NCBI GenBank assembly: GCA_003674045.1
Contig: PENC01000002.1
Coordinates: 124,001-188,000 of the forward strand
Reading direction: 5' to 3'
Length of the DNA: 64,000 nt
Source: Streptomyces griseocarneus
GTDB lineage: Bacteria > Actinomycetota > Actinomycetes > Streptomycetales > Streptomycetaceae
The stretch's first letter is position 1. Each line of letters begins with the position of its first letter. Made by a program: the position numbers and the translations under genes. Below are positions 30,203 to 39,226 of the stretch, piece after piece. Below the pieces are notes generated by a model that was not told the DNA's origin, made no database searches, and saw nothing but the letters and a program-made list of their open reading frames with translations.

Positions 30203-33200
30203 GACCGACCGGGGCCGCGGAGTCGTACAGCTGCCATGCGGGAAGTCTGACCGCACCGCCTTTGCCGCCGTCGCCACCGCCCTCCAGCAGTCCCTGACGG
30301 CGCAGCATCAGCCGCAGGTGCCGTGCCGCGTCCACGTCCTCCTCCGGGCCACGGTCGAGCAGGACCGCCGTCGTGGTGCCGTTCGACCGGACGACCGCGT
30401 CGGCAGCATGGCCGTGGATATTCAGGCCGAGCTCCACCACGGCGCCCGCTTGCGTGGAGAACGCCCGGTACAAACGCTCGAGCAGTGCGTCGGGGGCGCG
30501 GCCGGGGCCGTCGTCCGTGGCGCGGGCGGCCCGGACGAGCTCGGCGCCGACGCCACCGCGTCGCAGCCACAGCTCGTCGTCCCCGACGACGATGAGGTGG
30601 GAACGCGCACGGGTGACGGCGACGTTCCAGAGGTTGAGCTGCCGGTCGACCCAGCTGATCGCCCCGGGGCTCATGCCCTGGCCCGCGACGAGCGAGAAGA
30701 CCATGACATCCCGTTCACCGCCCTGGAAGGTGTGCACCGTTCCGACGCGCACCCGCTCCTCGTGCGCGCGCAGCCGCTTCCGGAGGGCGTCCGCCTGGCC
30801 CTTGAAGGGCGTGACCACCCCGATGGTGGCCCCGGTGACGGAGGGCAGCTGCCCCAGCAGGTGCTCAACGCTGGCGGCCACCTTGTCGATCTCCTCACCG
30901 TTGAACCACGAGCCACCGGACGAAGGACGTGCCGCGCGCCCGGACACCGGTGCCCAGATCACTGCCCTGCGGTCGAGGGAGGGCGAGGTCCGGGTGTCGG
31001 TGAGGACCGTCAGCCGACCGTCGTAGAAGAGCCGGTTGGACACCGCCGCGATGTCGGGGTGGCAGCGGAAGTGCTCATCGAGCAGGAGGCTGCCGCCCAC
31101 GGCGCGTTCAGCCGCGTGGAAGGAGGAGTGACGGCGATACGAGAGGCGATGTTTCTCCAGCCAGTCCGAGCGCAGCCCGGCATCGCGCCGGATCATCCGC
31201 TCCTTCTCGGGCGGGACCTTGGCGATGTGGGGGAGCTGCATGGCATCACCGATGACCAGCGCGCGGCGGGCCCGGAACAGCAAGGGCACGACGTGCGGAA
31301 TGGCGCACTGACTGGCCTCGTCGACGATCACCAGGTCGAAGAGGGCCGGATCGGTCGGGAAGCGCCGCGCCGAGAGGCTGGTCACCGCCCAGCCGCGCGC
31401 GCCGGTGAGCGCCTGCCGCACCGCCGCCCAGTCGCCGCCGGGGGTGTTCCGGGCGTTCAGCAACCCGATGACCGGGGCTCGCCCGGCGGCGGCGTGCGTC
31501 CGTACGGCGCAGGACAGGAGAGCCGCGGAGGCCTCGCGGACCACGGACTCGGCGTTCTCCAGGAGCGTGGTGAGCTCGGCGTCGCCCCGCCCGGCCCGCG
31601 CGTGCTCACGCCCCGCCCGCCACGCGCGCTCGGCATCGGTGAAGTCCGCGAGGGCCGAGCATGCCTCCCGGGTGTCGGTACCGCCCGGCTGGACACCGAG
31701 GCGGCGCAGCAGCCGCTTGCGGCGCCACTCACCGAGGAACCGGGCGGTGGCGAGCCCGGACGCCGCCCGCGCCACCTGGTCGAGGCTCTCGACCGGCTCC
31801 AGGAGCGAGACGAGGTCCGCCACGGCCTGCCGCAGCCGAGCGGCGTGCGTTTCCCGTGCCGCACCGGCCTGCAGCAGTTCACGTTCGGTGCGGGCGGTGC
31901 GGGCGAGCTCCTCCCGCGCACCCTCCAGGGCTTCGTTCGCCAAGTCGACGTCCATGGCCGCCGTGGTGAGATTCCGCTCGGGCGCCGGGGCGGCGAGCAG
32001 AGCCCGCAGCGCCTGCTCCTCCAGGGCCATGTAGTCCGGTTCGCCTCCCGAGGGGCCGGTACGCACGACGCTGCCCTGCACCAGCCCCTCGCAACGCCCC
32101 CACACCTCGTCGACGGCCTGGTTGTTGGTGGAGGCGACCAGCACGCGCTGCCCGGCGGCGACGGCGGTGGCGACGAGGTTGGCGACCAGCTGGCTCTTGC
32201 CAGTGCCGGGCGGGCCGGTGGCCACCGTGAGGCGGCGGGTCATCGCCGAGCACAGCACTCGCGACTGTGCCTCGTTGGACGGCAGGGGTGTCACCAGCCG
32301 TACGGACCCGTCCTGCTCGGCGGGCGCTTCGGTGCGTTCCGCGGGCTCGGGCGACAGGGCGGCGAGGGCCGTGCTCCTGATGAGCGAGGTCTTGCCGGCG
32401 ATGTAGTCGAGGTCGGCGAGCAGCTTCTTCGTCGGCTTGATGTCCCTGGGCGCGGCGAAGAGGACGGCGGCATTGCGTGCGCCGTCGCCCGGGGTACGGA
32501 TGTCGATCCGGTCGGCGAGCCGGTCGGGCCGGGGCTCCTGGACGCAGGCGAGCTCGTATTCCTGCTGAAGGAGATTGCGCACGTCGACAGCCATGCGGTC
32601 GTGCTGACCGGCGTGCCAGGTGGGCTGGTAGGTCTCGGCGAGGTCCGCCGCCTGCTCCTCACCCAGCCAGTCGTGGGCGAGCCGGGGATGGGGCAGGACG
32701 GGCCCGTACGGTTTGAGGCGGGTCGCCCCGTCCTCGTTCACGACCTCGACGCGGCGGACGAGGAGGGGTGCGAACTTCGGCGTGCTCCAGGACCGTCCTC
32801 CCGTACGGGGCCCGTGGAGCACCACGGCCGGGTAGCCGGTCCACAGTTCGGCGTCCTGCTCCGCCGCGGCCTCGACGAACTCGGCGGCCTCGGACGGCAG
32901 CGGAATGCAGCCGTCGTCGTCCACGTCGCCGGAGAGCAGGCGCTCGGAGCCGGTGAGACAGATATAGGAGCTGCCGTCGTCACGCACCGACATGAGGGGA
33001 GTGTCGGCGGCGTCGGCGAGGATGCACTGCCGGTAGTAGTCCAGCAGGCCGCCCCACGCGGGCGCGGACCGAGGGGACTTGACCGGCTGTTCCCCGCAGG
33101 GCTCCGTGGGCTGCGGCCCGGCGGCGGGCTTGCGCTGGTACGGCACCAACAACGGGGCGCGGCCCTGCGGGGAAGCCGCGAGGACGATACGGTCATCGAC

Positions 33201-33938
33201 ACCATGGGCTGATTTGACCGGTATCTGCTGGGAGCCCTTGGCCCTCATCCGTCTGTTGACATACTGGAAGAGGTCGTCCACCGACACCTCAGCGGTGCCG
33301 TCCTTGGTCACCTTGCCGGTGCGGAGAGCCTCGACGATCTCTCCCGTGAAGACGGACGGCTCGACGCCATCGGCCGTCTCCGCGCCTGCGTAGGAGTCCT
33401 CCCCCGCCCGGGAGGACGACAGCACATAGACCCCCCGGCTGGTGAGCAGTGCCTGCTCACCGGATTTCGCGGTCTGCTGCGCGCCCCGGTCCGAGGTCCG
33501 CAGCCCCACCGCGAAGCCGCCGCTGCGGCAGCAGTCGATCAGTGCGATCTTCTGCGGCGCCCAGCACGACTCCAGCCGCTCATTGACGAAACTCGCGCTC
33601 ACACCGGTCTCGGCGAGCCGGTCGAAGTCGGTGTCCTTGGCCACGAAATGGAACTCGCCGCCGGAACGGACGAGCCGGGCGCCGTGCCCGGACACATACA
33701 GCAACGCCAGTTCGTTCTCCTCGCAGCCGTCGAGGAATTCACCGATCTCGTAGCGCATGTCGTCGGCGGTGAGGTCGGAGAGCGTCTCCACGGACACGAA
33801 CGCGCCGATGTTGCGGTTCTCGAGGACCTGGCGCAGCTGCCAGGTGTCGGCCTGGGTGGACGGCAGAGGAGCGAAGCGGTGGTCGTCGTAGTGCTCGTTG
33901 CCGATCAGCAGGGCCCTGCGGCGTGTCAGCCGGGTCAC
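30186..33938 (-). CDS. caspase-SF1 helicase fusion, putative conflict-system effector
   Basis: A 1250-residue protein. Residues about 1-250 form a caspase/metacaspase-like peptidase with His85 in [10 protein letters not shown] and Cys137 in [11 protein letters not shown] middle region (about 260-560) precedes a superfamily-1 helicase of the Upf1/DNA2 type. Its motifs are Walker [13 protein letters not shown] near 575, Walker [13 protein letters not shown] near 871, [28 protein letters not shown] near 1069 and [17 protein letters not shown] coiled-coil-like insert (about 660-720) lies after the first motif. The start GTG (33936-33938) overlaps the stop of the EACC1-type gene (GTGA), so translation is coupled. 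Caspase-EACC1 pairings are known from predicted conflict systems. Whether infection triggers the protease is inference. Confidence 0.82.
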   Translation of the reverse strand: MTRLTRRRALLIGNEHYDDHRFAPLPSTQADTWQLRQVLENRNIGAFVSVETLSDLTADDMRYEIGEFLDGCEENELALLYVSGHGARLVRSGGEFHFVAKDTDFDRLAETGVSASFVNERLESCWAPQKIALIDCCRSGGFAVGLRTSDRGAQQTAKSGEQALLTSRGVYVLSSSRAGEDSYAGAETADGVEPSVFTGEIVEALRTGKVTKDGTAEVSVDDLFQYVNRRMRAKGSQQIPVKSAHGVDDRIVLAASPQGRAPLLVPYQRKPAAGPQPTEPCGEQPVKSPRSAPAWGGLLDYYRQCILADAADTPLMSVRDDGSSYICLTGSERLLSGDVDDDGCIPLPSEAAEFVEAAAEQDAELWTGYPAVVLHGPRTGGRSWSTPKFAPLLVRRVEVVNEDGATRLKPYGPVLPHPRLAHDWLGEEQAADLAETYQPTWHAGQHDRMAVDVRNLLQQEYELACVQEPRPDRLADRIDIRTPGDGARNAAVLFAAPRDIKPTKKLLADLDYIAGKTSLIRSTALAALSPEPAERTEAPAEQDGSVRLVTPLPSNEAQSRVLCSAMTRRLTVATGPPGTGKSQLVANLVATAVAAGQRVLVASTNNQAVDEVWGRCEGLVQGSVVRTGPSGGEPDYMALEEQALRALLAAPAPERNLTTAAMDVDLANEALEGAREELARTARTERELLQAGAARETHAARLRQAVADLVSLLEPVESLDQVARAASGLATARFLGEWRRKRLLRRLGVQPGGTDTREACSALADFTDAERAWRAGREHARAGRGDAELTTLLENAESVVREASAALLSCAVRTHAAAGRAPVIGLLNARNTPGGDWAAVRQALTGARGWAVTSLSARRFPTDPALFDLVIVDEASQCAIPHVVPLLFRARRALVIGDAMQLPHIAKVPPEKERMIRRDAGLRSDWLEKHRLSYRRHSSFHAAERAVGGSLLLDEHFRCHPDIAAVSNRLFYDGRLTVLTDTRTSPSLDRRAVIWAPVSGRAARPSSGGSWFNGEEIDKVAASVEHLLGQLPSVTGATIGVVTPFKGQADALRKRLRAHEERVRVGTVHTFQGGERDVMVFSLVAGQGMSPGAISWVDRQLNLWNVAVTRARSHLIVVGDDELWLRRGGVGAELVRAARATDDGPGRAPDALLERLYRAFSTQAGAVVELGLNIHGHAADAVVRSNGTTTAVLLDRGPEEDVDAARHLRLMLRRQGLLEGGGDGGKGGAVRLPAWQLYDSAAPVGLRPAF

Positions 33939-34339
33939 TCGCCCTCGTTCCCGTCGCGGTTCTCGTCGACCCGGTCCATGAACTCGCGGATCAGCCGCAG
34001 CTGCGCCTCGTCCGGGCGCGCGGGGATCGTGACGCTGTGGCCGCGGTACGTGAGTTCGACCTTCCGCTGCCGCTCGGTCGCACACCATTCCTTGATGGCC
34101 GTGATCAGCACCTGCGACACCGGCCGGGCCGCCGTCCCGACGGCGGCCCACAGCGCCACGTCGCCGAGCACCCCGCCCTTGCTGCCGTCCGCAGCGGGCG
34201 TGGCGGGCTCCATGAATCCAACCGTCAGGCCGTCGGTGTTCACGAGTGCGTCGTGCAGCTGCCAGGTGAGACGTTCCTGACGAAGGATGTCGCCGCCGGC
34301 GAGCACCTCCATCCGCCACCCCTGCCCCCGGTGGTCCAT
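33935..34339 (-). CDS. EACC1-like small protein (effector-associated component)
   Basis: A 134-residue protein that precedes and overlaps the caspase-helicase gene by 4 bp. The C-terminal part (DVALWAAVGTAARPVSQVLI, then TERQRKVELTYRGHSVTIPA and RLIREFMDRV) has the features I associate with EACC1. That domain was described in surveys of bacterial conflict systems as a constant partner of caspase- or trypsin-like effectors, and contains a hydrophobic helix and a short beta element. Family assignment is from memory of the pattern and should be checked by HMM. I chose ATG 34337-34339 with AAGGGGGCGG upstream; ATG at 34310-34312 is an alternative. It may act as sensor or adaptor for the effector. 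Confidence 0.7.
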   Translation of the reverse strand: MDHRGQGWRMEVLAGGDILRQERLTWQLHDALVNTDGLTVGFMEPATPAADGSKGGVLGDVALWAAVGTAARPVSQVLITAIKEWCATERQRKVELTYRGHSVTIPARPDEAQLRLIREFMDRVDENRDGNEGE

Positions 34340-34537
34340 GCAGCCGCCCCCTTGCTCTCCACGCCTGACCTGCGCGTCACGAATCAAACAAGCCAATCTA
34401 CGTCTGAACTTGTCCTATGCAACAGGCATGATCCGGCCAGGGCCTCCCGGCATCCGGCGTACGTCCGGGAACTGCCCGCTTCGGCGTCCGCCGTCACGCC
34501 GGAAATGGGTGGATGCTGGTAGTGGGAGATGCTGCCC

Positions 34538-34807
34538 ATGCGTACCGGCAACGAACCGATGAACGCGCGGAGCGCGCTGCGGCTGCGCTGCGGACTCGCC
34601 GCGTGGGGCCTGGCCTGGGCCATCGGCGGCACGGTCCTCTTCACCGCCACCGGACACCCGGGGTGGGCGATCGCGTGCACGGTACTCATCGTCGTGACGG
34701 CGGTGGATCTGGCCGTCGTCATCCACCACATACGGCAGGGGCCGCACTTCCAGCCGGGGCGGGACATCCCCCCGTACGAGCCGGTACGTCGCCGCGACCG
34801 GTGGTAG
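34538..34807 (+). CDS. small two-helix membrane protein (DUF6343-like)
   Basis: An 89-residue protein with two hydrophobic helices (LAAWGLAWAIGGTVLFTATG and AIACTVLIVVTAVDLAVVI). A conserved cytosolic tail follows, with HHIRQGPHFQPGRDIPPYEP ending in RRRDRW. I recall this pattern as DUF6343, a widespread Streptomyces family without known function; that name is from memory. ATG at 34538 has GGGAG nine bases upstream; an ATG at 34529 would lack correct spacing. It lies between the two putative conflict operons and is not clearly linked to either. Confidence 0.75.
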   Translation: MRTGNEPMNARSALRLRCGLAAWGLAWAIGGTVLFTATGHPGWAIACTVLIVVTAVDLAVVIHHIRQGPHFQPGRDIPPYEPVRRRDRW

Positions 34808-34841
34808 CCCCGCCCCTGACGGGGCGCCCCCGCGCTCGCCC

Positions 34842-36998
34842 TCAGCCGGCCGCCGGCAGGCCGAAGTCCGCCCCCGAGATCTCCGCCAGTTCGCCGACGA
34901 CCCGGAGAAGGGGCTCGCGCAGGCGCGTCAGGGCGGCGCGCATCGAGGGGCCGTCCGACCAGGCCTGTTCATGGGCCACAGGGCTGACGCCCTCCGGTCG
35001 CCGGGCCTCGTACGCCAGAAGCCGAGGGTGCCACTCGGAGGTGAAGGGCCGCAGAACCCGGTTGAGCAGGTCATAGGCGATGCCGTGCACGGTGCGCGCC
35101 CCGCCGCCGGCCGACTGGTCCGCCGCCAGGCCGATGCTGTACTGCCGCAGCGTGACGCGCGTGAACTCGAACATCGCGTGGAGCGAGCCGAGCGCCTCGC
35201 GCAGGCTGCCGGAGCCGGGCGCGAGTTCCTGCACTCCGATGCGGGTGGCGAGTTCGACCTGGAGGTCGAAGGCGGCCATGCGCTCCAGCTCGCTGGGCAC
35301 GCCGTCCCGCTGCGTGGGCGTGTACGGCCTCATCTGCGGCTCCCTCGTGCTCGTACCGGTCGCGCCGGGGCGGCCTCCGCCGCGGACCAGCGTAGTGCCG
35401 TGCGCGGTGCGCAGGGTCTGCAGCACGGCGTGGCGGAGCAGTTCGGCACGGGCCGGTTCCGGATCGTGGCGCAGCCAGGCGTGGACGGTCAGCGGGTGCG
35501 CCGACCAGGCCCCGGCCCCCTCGGGGGCGAGCAGGCTGCGGCCGCGCAGCTCGGCGATGCCCGCGTCGAGGCGCCGGGCCGTCGCGATGTCGGGGACCGC
35601 GACCGCCGACGACAGGGCCCGTACGGCGTCGTCCCTGGTCAGCGGGGTCGGCGAGAAGGCGGCCGCGAGACGCAGCACGTCCATCGCGGACGGCCCGGCC
35701 GCGGGCACGTCACGCACGAGAGCGGCCGTCACCTCGGCGGGATACCCCGTGGACAGGACACGGCCCTGCGCGAGCCGGTCGAGCAGGGAGCGGCCGGGCG
35801 TGTGGAAACGGTCGTGGAGCGTGGTGTAGCCGTCGGCGGCGCCCGACGACAGCAGGTCCAGCGCGAGCGGATGCCCCGCGACCGCGGCGCACAGCGCTTC
35901 GGCGGCGGCCCGCTCCTCCGGGCCGGAGGGCTCGGCGGCATGGGTGAGCAGGGCGTACGCGGCGTCGGCGGCGAGCGGACCCGGTTCGACGGACGCGGCC
36001 AGCGCCTCGTAGTGACGGCTGCGCGTGGTGAGTAGGGTGTGCCCGAGCGGGTGCGGCGCGCACAGCCGGGCCACCTGGTGCGTGGTGAGCCCGCCGGGCA
36101 GGTCGTCGACGATCCAGAGGAACGGTTCGCCGAGCTGCGCTACGCGCTCCCCCAGCCGTGCGACGACCTCCTCCACACCCCCGGCGGACGGCAGGCCGTG
36201 GGCCGCGGCGAGCGCGCGCAGGCCGCTCTCGTACGGCCCGAACGGCCCGTACGGCGGCCCCGCCGCCCCATGGAACGGCTCCGGGTCGCGGGCCAGCCAG
36301 TGGATCCCGCCGGGATACGCCGCGGCGAACCGCGTCGCGTACTCCTGTGCAAGCAGGGTCTTGCCCATGCCCGCCGCGCCCCGGATCTGCACCGGGCGGG
36401 CAGCGGTGTGACCGGTGGTGAGCGGCGCGGCATGACGGTGCAGGAAGCTGTGCACCTGCCACAGCAGCGGCAGCCTGCCGGTGAAGGACGGGGCGGGCGA
36501 CGGCGCGGGGCCGGGCAGCCAGTGCGGCGCGGGCACGGTCTCCGTGGCGCCGATCGGCCCGATGAGCGCCGCGACGTGCGCCCGTACGTCCGCGACCAGC
36601 GCGTCCAGCGCGGCCGGGCCGTCCGGCAGCGGCCAGTGCTTGGCGTCGCGCAGCTCGACGGGGTGGATGTGGTCCGCGGACCGTTCGGGGTTGACCACCA
36701 TGACCCGGCGGCGCGGGTCGCCCTCGCCCAGCCCCGCGAGATAGGCGGCCGTCAGCTCCCACTGGCAGGCCAGCCGCTCGGGATAGCCCGCGGAGTACCA
36801 GGCCAGCAGCGCCTTGGAACGCACCAGGCCGTCCCGGATGGCGTCGCTGATGCCCGCGAACCCGGCGACGGTGACCTCGTCGACGAAGACCCGCAGGCCG
36901 CTCGCGAGCAGCCGGTCGCGAAGCGGAGCGATACGGCGGGCGTCCCCACGGCTGTAGCTGAGGAACACGTCCCACACCGGGGGAGTCCGTTCCGCCAC
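34842..36998 (-). CDS. TIR-NB-ARC (NLR-like) protein with a shared C-terminal domain
   Basis: A 718-residue protein of STAND/NLR type. Residues 9-150 form a TIR domain (WDVFLSYSRGDARRIAPLR; catalytic-type Glu81 in ERLACQWELTAAY), which in defence systems can consume NAD+. Residues 200-400 form an NB-ARC-like NTPase: Walker A GAAGMGKT at 207-214, Walker B FLWIVDDL at 293-300, LLTTRSRHY at 322-330 and GHPLALDLL near 375. A winged-helix-like segment follows. The last 140 residues (577-712) match the separate protein encoded divergently at 37133. The start GTG at 36996-36998 has a strong GGAGAAGAG. I infer a sensor-effector role; the ligand is unknown. Confidence 0.85.
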   Translation of the reverse strand: MAERTPPVWDVFLSYSRGDARRIAPLRDRLLASGLRVFVDEVTVAGFAGISDAIRDGLVRSKALLAWYSAGYPERLACQWELTAAYLAGLGEGDPRRRVMVVNPERSADHIHPVELRDAKHWPLPDGPAALDALVADVRAHVAALIGPIGATETVPAPHWLPGPAPSPAPSFTGRLPLLWQVHSFLHRHAAPLTTGHTAARPVQIRGAAGMGKTLLAQEYATRFAAAYPGGIHWLARDPEPFHGAAGPPYGPFGPYESGLRALAAAHGLPSAGGVEEVVARLGERVAQLGEPFLWIVDDLPGGLTTHQVARLCAPHPLGHTLLTTRSRHYEALAASVEPGPLAADAAYALLTHAAEPSGPEERAAAEALCAAVAGHPLALDLLSSGAADGYTTLHDRFHTPGRSLLDRLAQGRVLSTGYPAEVTAALVRDVPAAGPSAMDVLRLAAAFSPTPLTRDDAVRALSSAVAVPDIATARRLDAGIAELRGRSLLAPEGAGAWSAHPLTVHAWLRHDPEPARAELLRHAVLQTLRTAHGTTLVRGGGRPGATGTSTREPQMRPYTPTQRDGVPSELERMAAFDLQVELATRIGVQELAPGSGSLREALGSLHAMFEFTRVTLRQYSIGLAADQSAGGGARTVHGIAYDLLNRVLRPFTSEWHPRLLAYEARRPEGVSPVAHEQAWSDGPSMRAALTRLREPLLRVVGELAEISGADFGLPAAG

Positions 36999-37132
36999 GC
37001 TCTCTTCTCCTTCTCCCCGGCGGCTCTCCCCGGAGTCCTTCCGGTTCCCCGGTCTCTTCCTGGCCTCTTCCGGGCCGATCCCCTGCCGCACGGCGGGCTC
37101 TAGCCTACTGTGGAGGCTCGGGGAGGGAGATC

Positions 37133-37876
37133 ATGCGACGGATGCGCAACGCCGCGGGCCGGGCAGGACCGAAGCAGATCACGGTCCGGCTGGCGATTCC
37201 GCTGCTCGGGGAGGTCACCGGCGTGTGGGAGCCGGTCGAGGTCGAGCGGAAGGCCGCCTGGGAGCTGTACGTGGAGCTGGCCACGCGGGTCTCGACGGTG
37301 GAACTGGGCCCGGACGACGGCTTCCTGAGGGAGGCCTTGACCTCGTTCTACAGCCTCTTCGGCACCACCCGTGACATCCTGCGCCGCTACGGCCCGGACG
37401 TCGCCCCGCGCCGCGGTCACGGCCATCTCACCTTCGGCGCACTCGCCGTGACCGTGCTCAACCAGGCGCTGCGCCCGCTGCTCGCCGACTGGCACCCGCG
37501 CCTGGCCGCCTACGAGGCCCTGCGCCCGTCGGGCGCGGACCCGGTCGCGTACGAGCGGGGATGGGAGCACGCGGCGGAGCTGCGCGGTGAGATCGCCACG
37601 GTGCGGGAGGTGCTCATCGGCCTCGCGAACGCGCTGGCGGAAGTGGCGGGCTCGGCGGATCTGTTACGACCGGCCACAATGCCCTACCCCCCCCCGGAGC
37701 TCGGGCGGGGTGACGTGAGGAATCCGGGTCGGCCAGGGAACGGCCCCGGGCCCTCGTGGTCCCGCTCCGCGAGGAAGCGGCGGGCCTCCGTCAGCAGCCG
37801 GTCGCGCTCGGCGGCGGGCATACGCCGCCACTCGGCATGTGCGGCGTGCACCCGTTCGCCGAGGGCGGCGGCGTAG
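37133..37876 (+). CDS. stand-alone homologue of the TIR-NLR C-terminal domain
   Basis: A 247-residue predicted product in which residues about 44-177 match the C-terminal domain of the TIR-NLR protein. Shared landmarks in order are VELATR, LREAL, TR..LR-Y, LRP, WHPRLAAYEA-RP, PVA-E--W and LAE. After residue 180 (PYPPPELGRG) the frame continues through antisense of the next gene and is unlikely to be conserved. A C9 tract at 37687-37695 sits at this point, and a shift of one base either way would stop translation within 30 nt. The protein is divergent from the TIR-NLR gene with a 134-bp shared promoter region, so it may be its regulator, cofactor or inhibitor. Start is ATG 37133 after GGGAGGGAG. 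Confidence 0.7.
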   Translation: MRRMRNAAGRAGPKQITVRLAIPLLGEVTGVWEPVEVERKAAWELYVELATRVSTVELGPDDGFLREALTSFYSLFGTTRDILRRYGPDVAPRRGHGHLTFGALAVTVLNQALRPLLADWHPRLAAYEALRPSGADPVAYERGWEHAAELRGEIATVREVLIGLANALAEVAGSADLLRPATMPYPPPELGRGDVRNPGRPGNGPGPSWSRSARKRRASVSSRSRSAAGIRRHSACAACTRSPRAAA

Positions 37877-38061
37877 GGGCCCACGCGCAGGGCTTCCCGG
37901 AGGCCGGTCCGGCCGGAGAGGACGTCCTGTGCCATTTCCTGGAGGACCTCACCGGCGCCGCCGTCGGCCATCGTGCGCAGGGCCTCGCGGACGGCGCGGG
38001 CCTGCGCCCGGCCGCGTCCGGGGGCCAGGAACTCCTCGTGGCCGACCTGCTGTTCAGACAT
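37684..38061 (-). CDS. third gene of a WXG/type VII-like operon, unknown function
   Basis: A 125-residue hydrophilic, mainly helical protein starting MSEQQVGHEEFLAPGRGRAQ. It contains AAALGERVHAAHAEWRRMPA and ends SSGGG at a C9/G9 homopolymer. I do not recognise a family. The start overlaps the end of the upstream WXG-like gene by 8 bp, so it belongs to one transcript. It may be a chaperone, immunity protein or small effector partner. Its 3' end meets and overlaps the convergent gene at 37133 by about 190 bp. Confidence 0.6.
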   Translation of the reverse strand: MSEQQVGHEEFLAPGRGRAQARAVREALRTMADGGAGEVLQEMAQDVLSGRTGLREALRVGPYAAALGERVHAAHAEWRRMPAAERDRLLTEARRFLAERDHEGPGPFPGRPGFLTSPRPSSGGG

Positions 38062-38806
38062 GCCGCGTACCCCCTGTCGGCGCCGGAAAGCTCGGAAAGT
38101 CCTCGAGAAGGGCCGCCAGCTCGGCGCCGGCGTCGACCAGCACCCCGTACACGGCATCGATCCCGAACTGGAGGTTGTTGACGGTCTTGGTCGCCTCGCC
38201 CCACAGGTCGCAGATCCGCAGCACCTCGGTGGCGGCCAGGCCGTAGCCGACGCCCGCGCCCCAGCCCGTCCAGGACATGGCCGCGCCCGCCGCCCACGCG
38301 ATCGCGGCCGTCGCCGCGGCGTCACCGATCAGACCGAGGAGCTGCCCGACCGCCTCGCCCGCCACGGAGATCGCGTGCGCGGCCGCCTCGTACTCGTCGT
38401 GCATGTCCTCCAGCGCGCCCTTGACGGCACGGAGCCTCGCGCACAGCGCGGTGAACCGGGCCCCGGCCGCGTCCGCGCCCTCGCCCTGCCAATCGGTGCC
38501 CAGCAGGCGGTTCGCGGACTCGATGTTGGTGGCGAGCCCCTCGCAGAACGCGGCGAGGTTCGCCCATGTCCCGGCGACCCGCGCGTACGCCTCCCAGTCG
38601 CCCGCGAAGTACTTCCTGCTCTCCTCCAGCGGGTTGCAGGAGATCGCGAACTCCAGCACCTCGGACACCCAGAACGCCGGGCTGACCAGGTCTCCGGCGC
38701 CGTTGAGCACGTCGAGCGGGGAGAAGAACTCCTCGGGCTCGCCAGGGGGCTTCAGGTGATCGGTGGGGCGCACGGTGTCCTTGATGCCCGTGTCGCCGCC
38801 GGTCAT
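38054..38806 (-). CDS. WXG-containing long helical protein (T7SS-type substrate or effector)
   Basis: A 250-residue protein. A helical hairpin region has a W-x-G motif (LLGTDWQGEGADAAGARF, about 100-120), as in WXG100/ESX-type proteins. A long Ala/Gly-rich hydrophobic C-terminal half follows (AAATAAIAWAAGAAMSW, then ATEVLRICDLWGEATKTVNN). There is no signal peptide. It overlaps its upstream gene by 4 bp (ATGA) and its downstream gene by 8 bp, a tightly coupled operon. The layout fits an exported ESX/T7SS-type substrate, but no EccC/EccD secretion gene is nearby, so the exporter would be elsewhere. Function is unknown. Confidence 0.7.
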   Translation of the reverse strand: MTGGDTGIKDTVRPTDHLKPPGEPEEFFSPLDVLNGAGDLVSPAFWVSEVLEFAISCNPLEESRKYFAGDWEAYARVAGTWANLAAFCEGLATNIESANRLLGTDWQGEGADAAGARFTALCARLRAVKGALEDMHDEYEAAAHAISVAGEAVGQLLGLIGDAAATAAIAWAAGAAMSWTGWGAGVGYGLAATEVLRICDLWGEATKTVNNLQFGIDAVYGVLVDAGAELAALLEDFPSFPAPTGGTRHV

Positions 38807-39117
38807 CGCTCCGCCCTCACCCGGGCGGCGCGCATGCGCGACTCCTCCCGCAGATCCGACGCGCGGTAGTGACCGGCCGCCGTGTCCACGTCGCCCGCGG
38901 ACGCCCGCAGGGTGGCCTCCAGCCGCTCCATCGTGGCGGTCACGGTGGCGGCCAGTTCGTCGTGCAGGTCGATGATCCTGGTCAGCAGGCCCTGCTCGCC
39001 GTGGGCGACGACGCCGTACCGCCGCACGTAGCCGTGCGCCTCGGCGGCGTCGTCGGCGGCCCGGCGCAGCAGGTCCGCGAAGTCGTGCAGTTTTGCCGCC
39101 GGTACAGATAAGGCCAT
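38803..39117 (-). CDS. small ESAT-6-like WXG-superfamily protein
   Basis: A 104-residue helical protein (MALSVPAAKLHDFADLLRRA) of WXG/ESAT-6-type size. It has two long helices and a C-terminal HYRASD, matching the YxxxD/E export motif of type VII substrates. It has no signal peptide. ATG at 39115-39117 was chosen; a weak CGGAAG lies upstream. Its stop overlaps the start of the 250-residue WXG gene (ATGA). It would be the first gene of the three-gene operon and a likely partner of the larger WXG protein in a secreted pair. Confidence 0.72.
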   Translation of the reverse strand: MALSVPAAKLHDFADLLRRAADDAAEAHGYVRRYGVVAHGEQGLLTRIIDLHDELAATVTATMERLEATLRASAGDVDTAAGHYRASDLREESRMRAARVRAER

Positions 39118-39226
39118 GAGGGGGTCACTTCCGTCGCCGGTGATCAACGCGGGCCGCATGCTAACGCAGTCGCGCCCACCGGCGCCGAACTCGCTCACCC
39201 GAAAGGGGAGTTGACTTTCCTCCGCA

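Noticed and set aside
33939..34319. Extending the caspase-helicase upstream by 127 codons
   Set aside because: That extension is the EACC1-like gene read in another frame; the GTG overlapping its stop gives the coherent caspase N-terminus.
34538..34807. Small membrane protein as an immunity or holin partner of the conflict systems
   Set aside because: It lies between the two operons, but the pattern matches a widespread Streptomyces family, so proximity alone is weak evidence.
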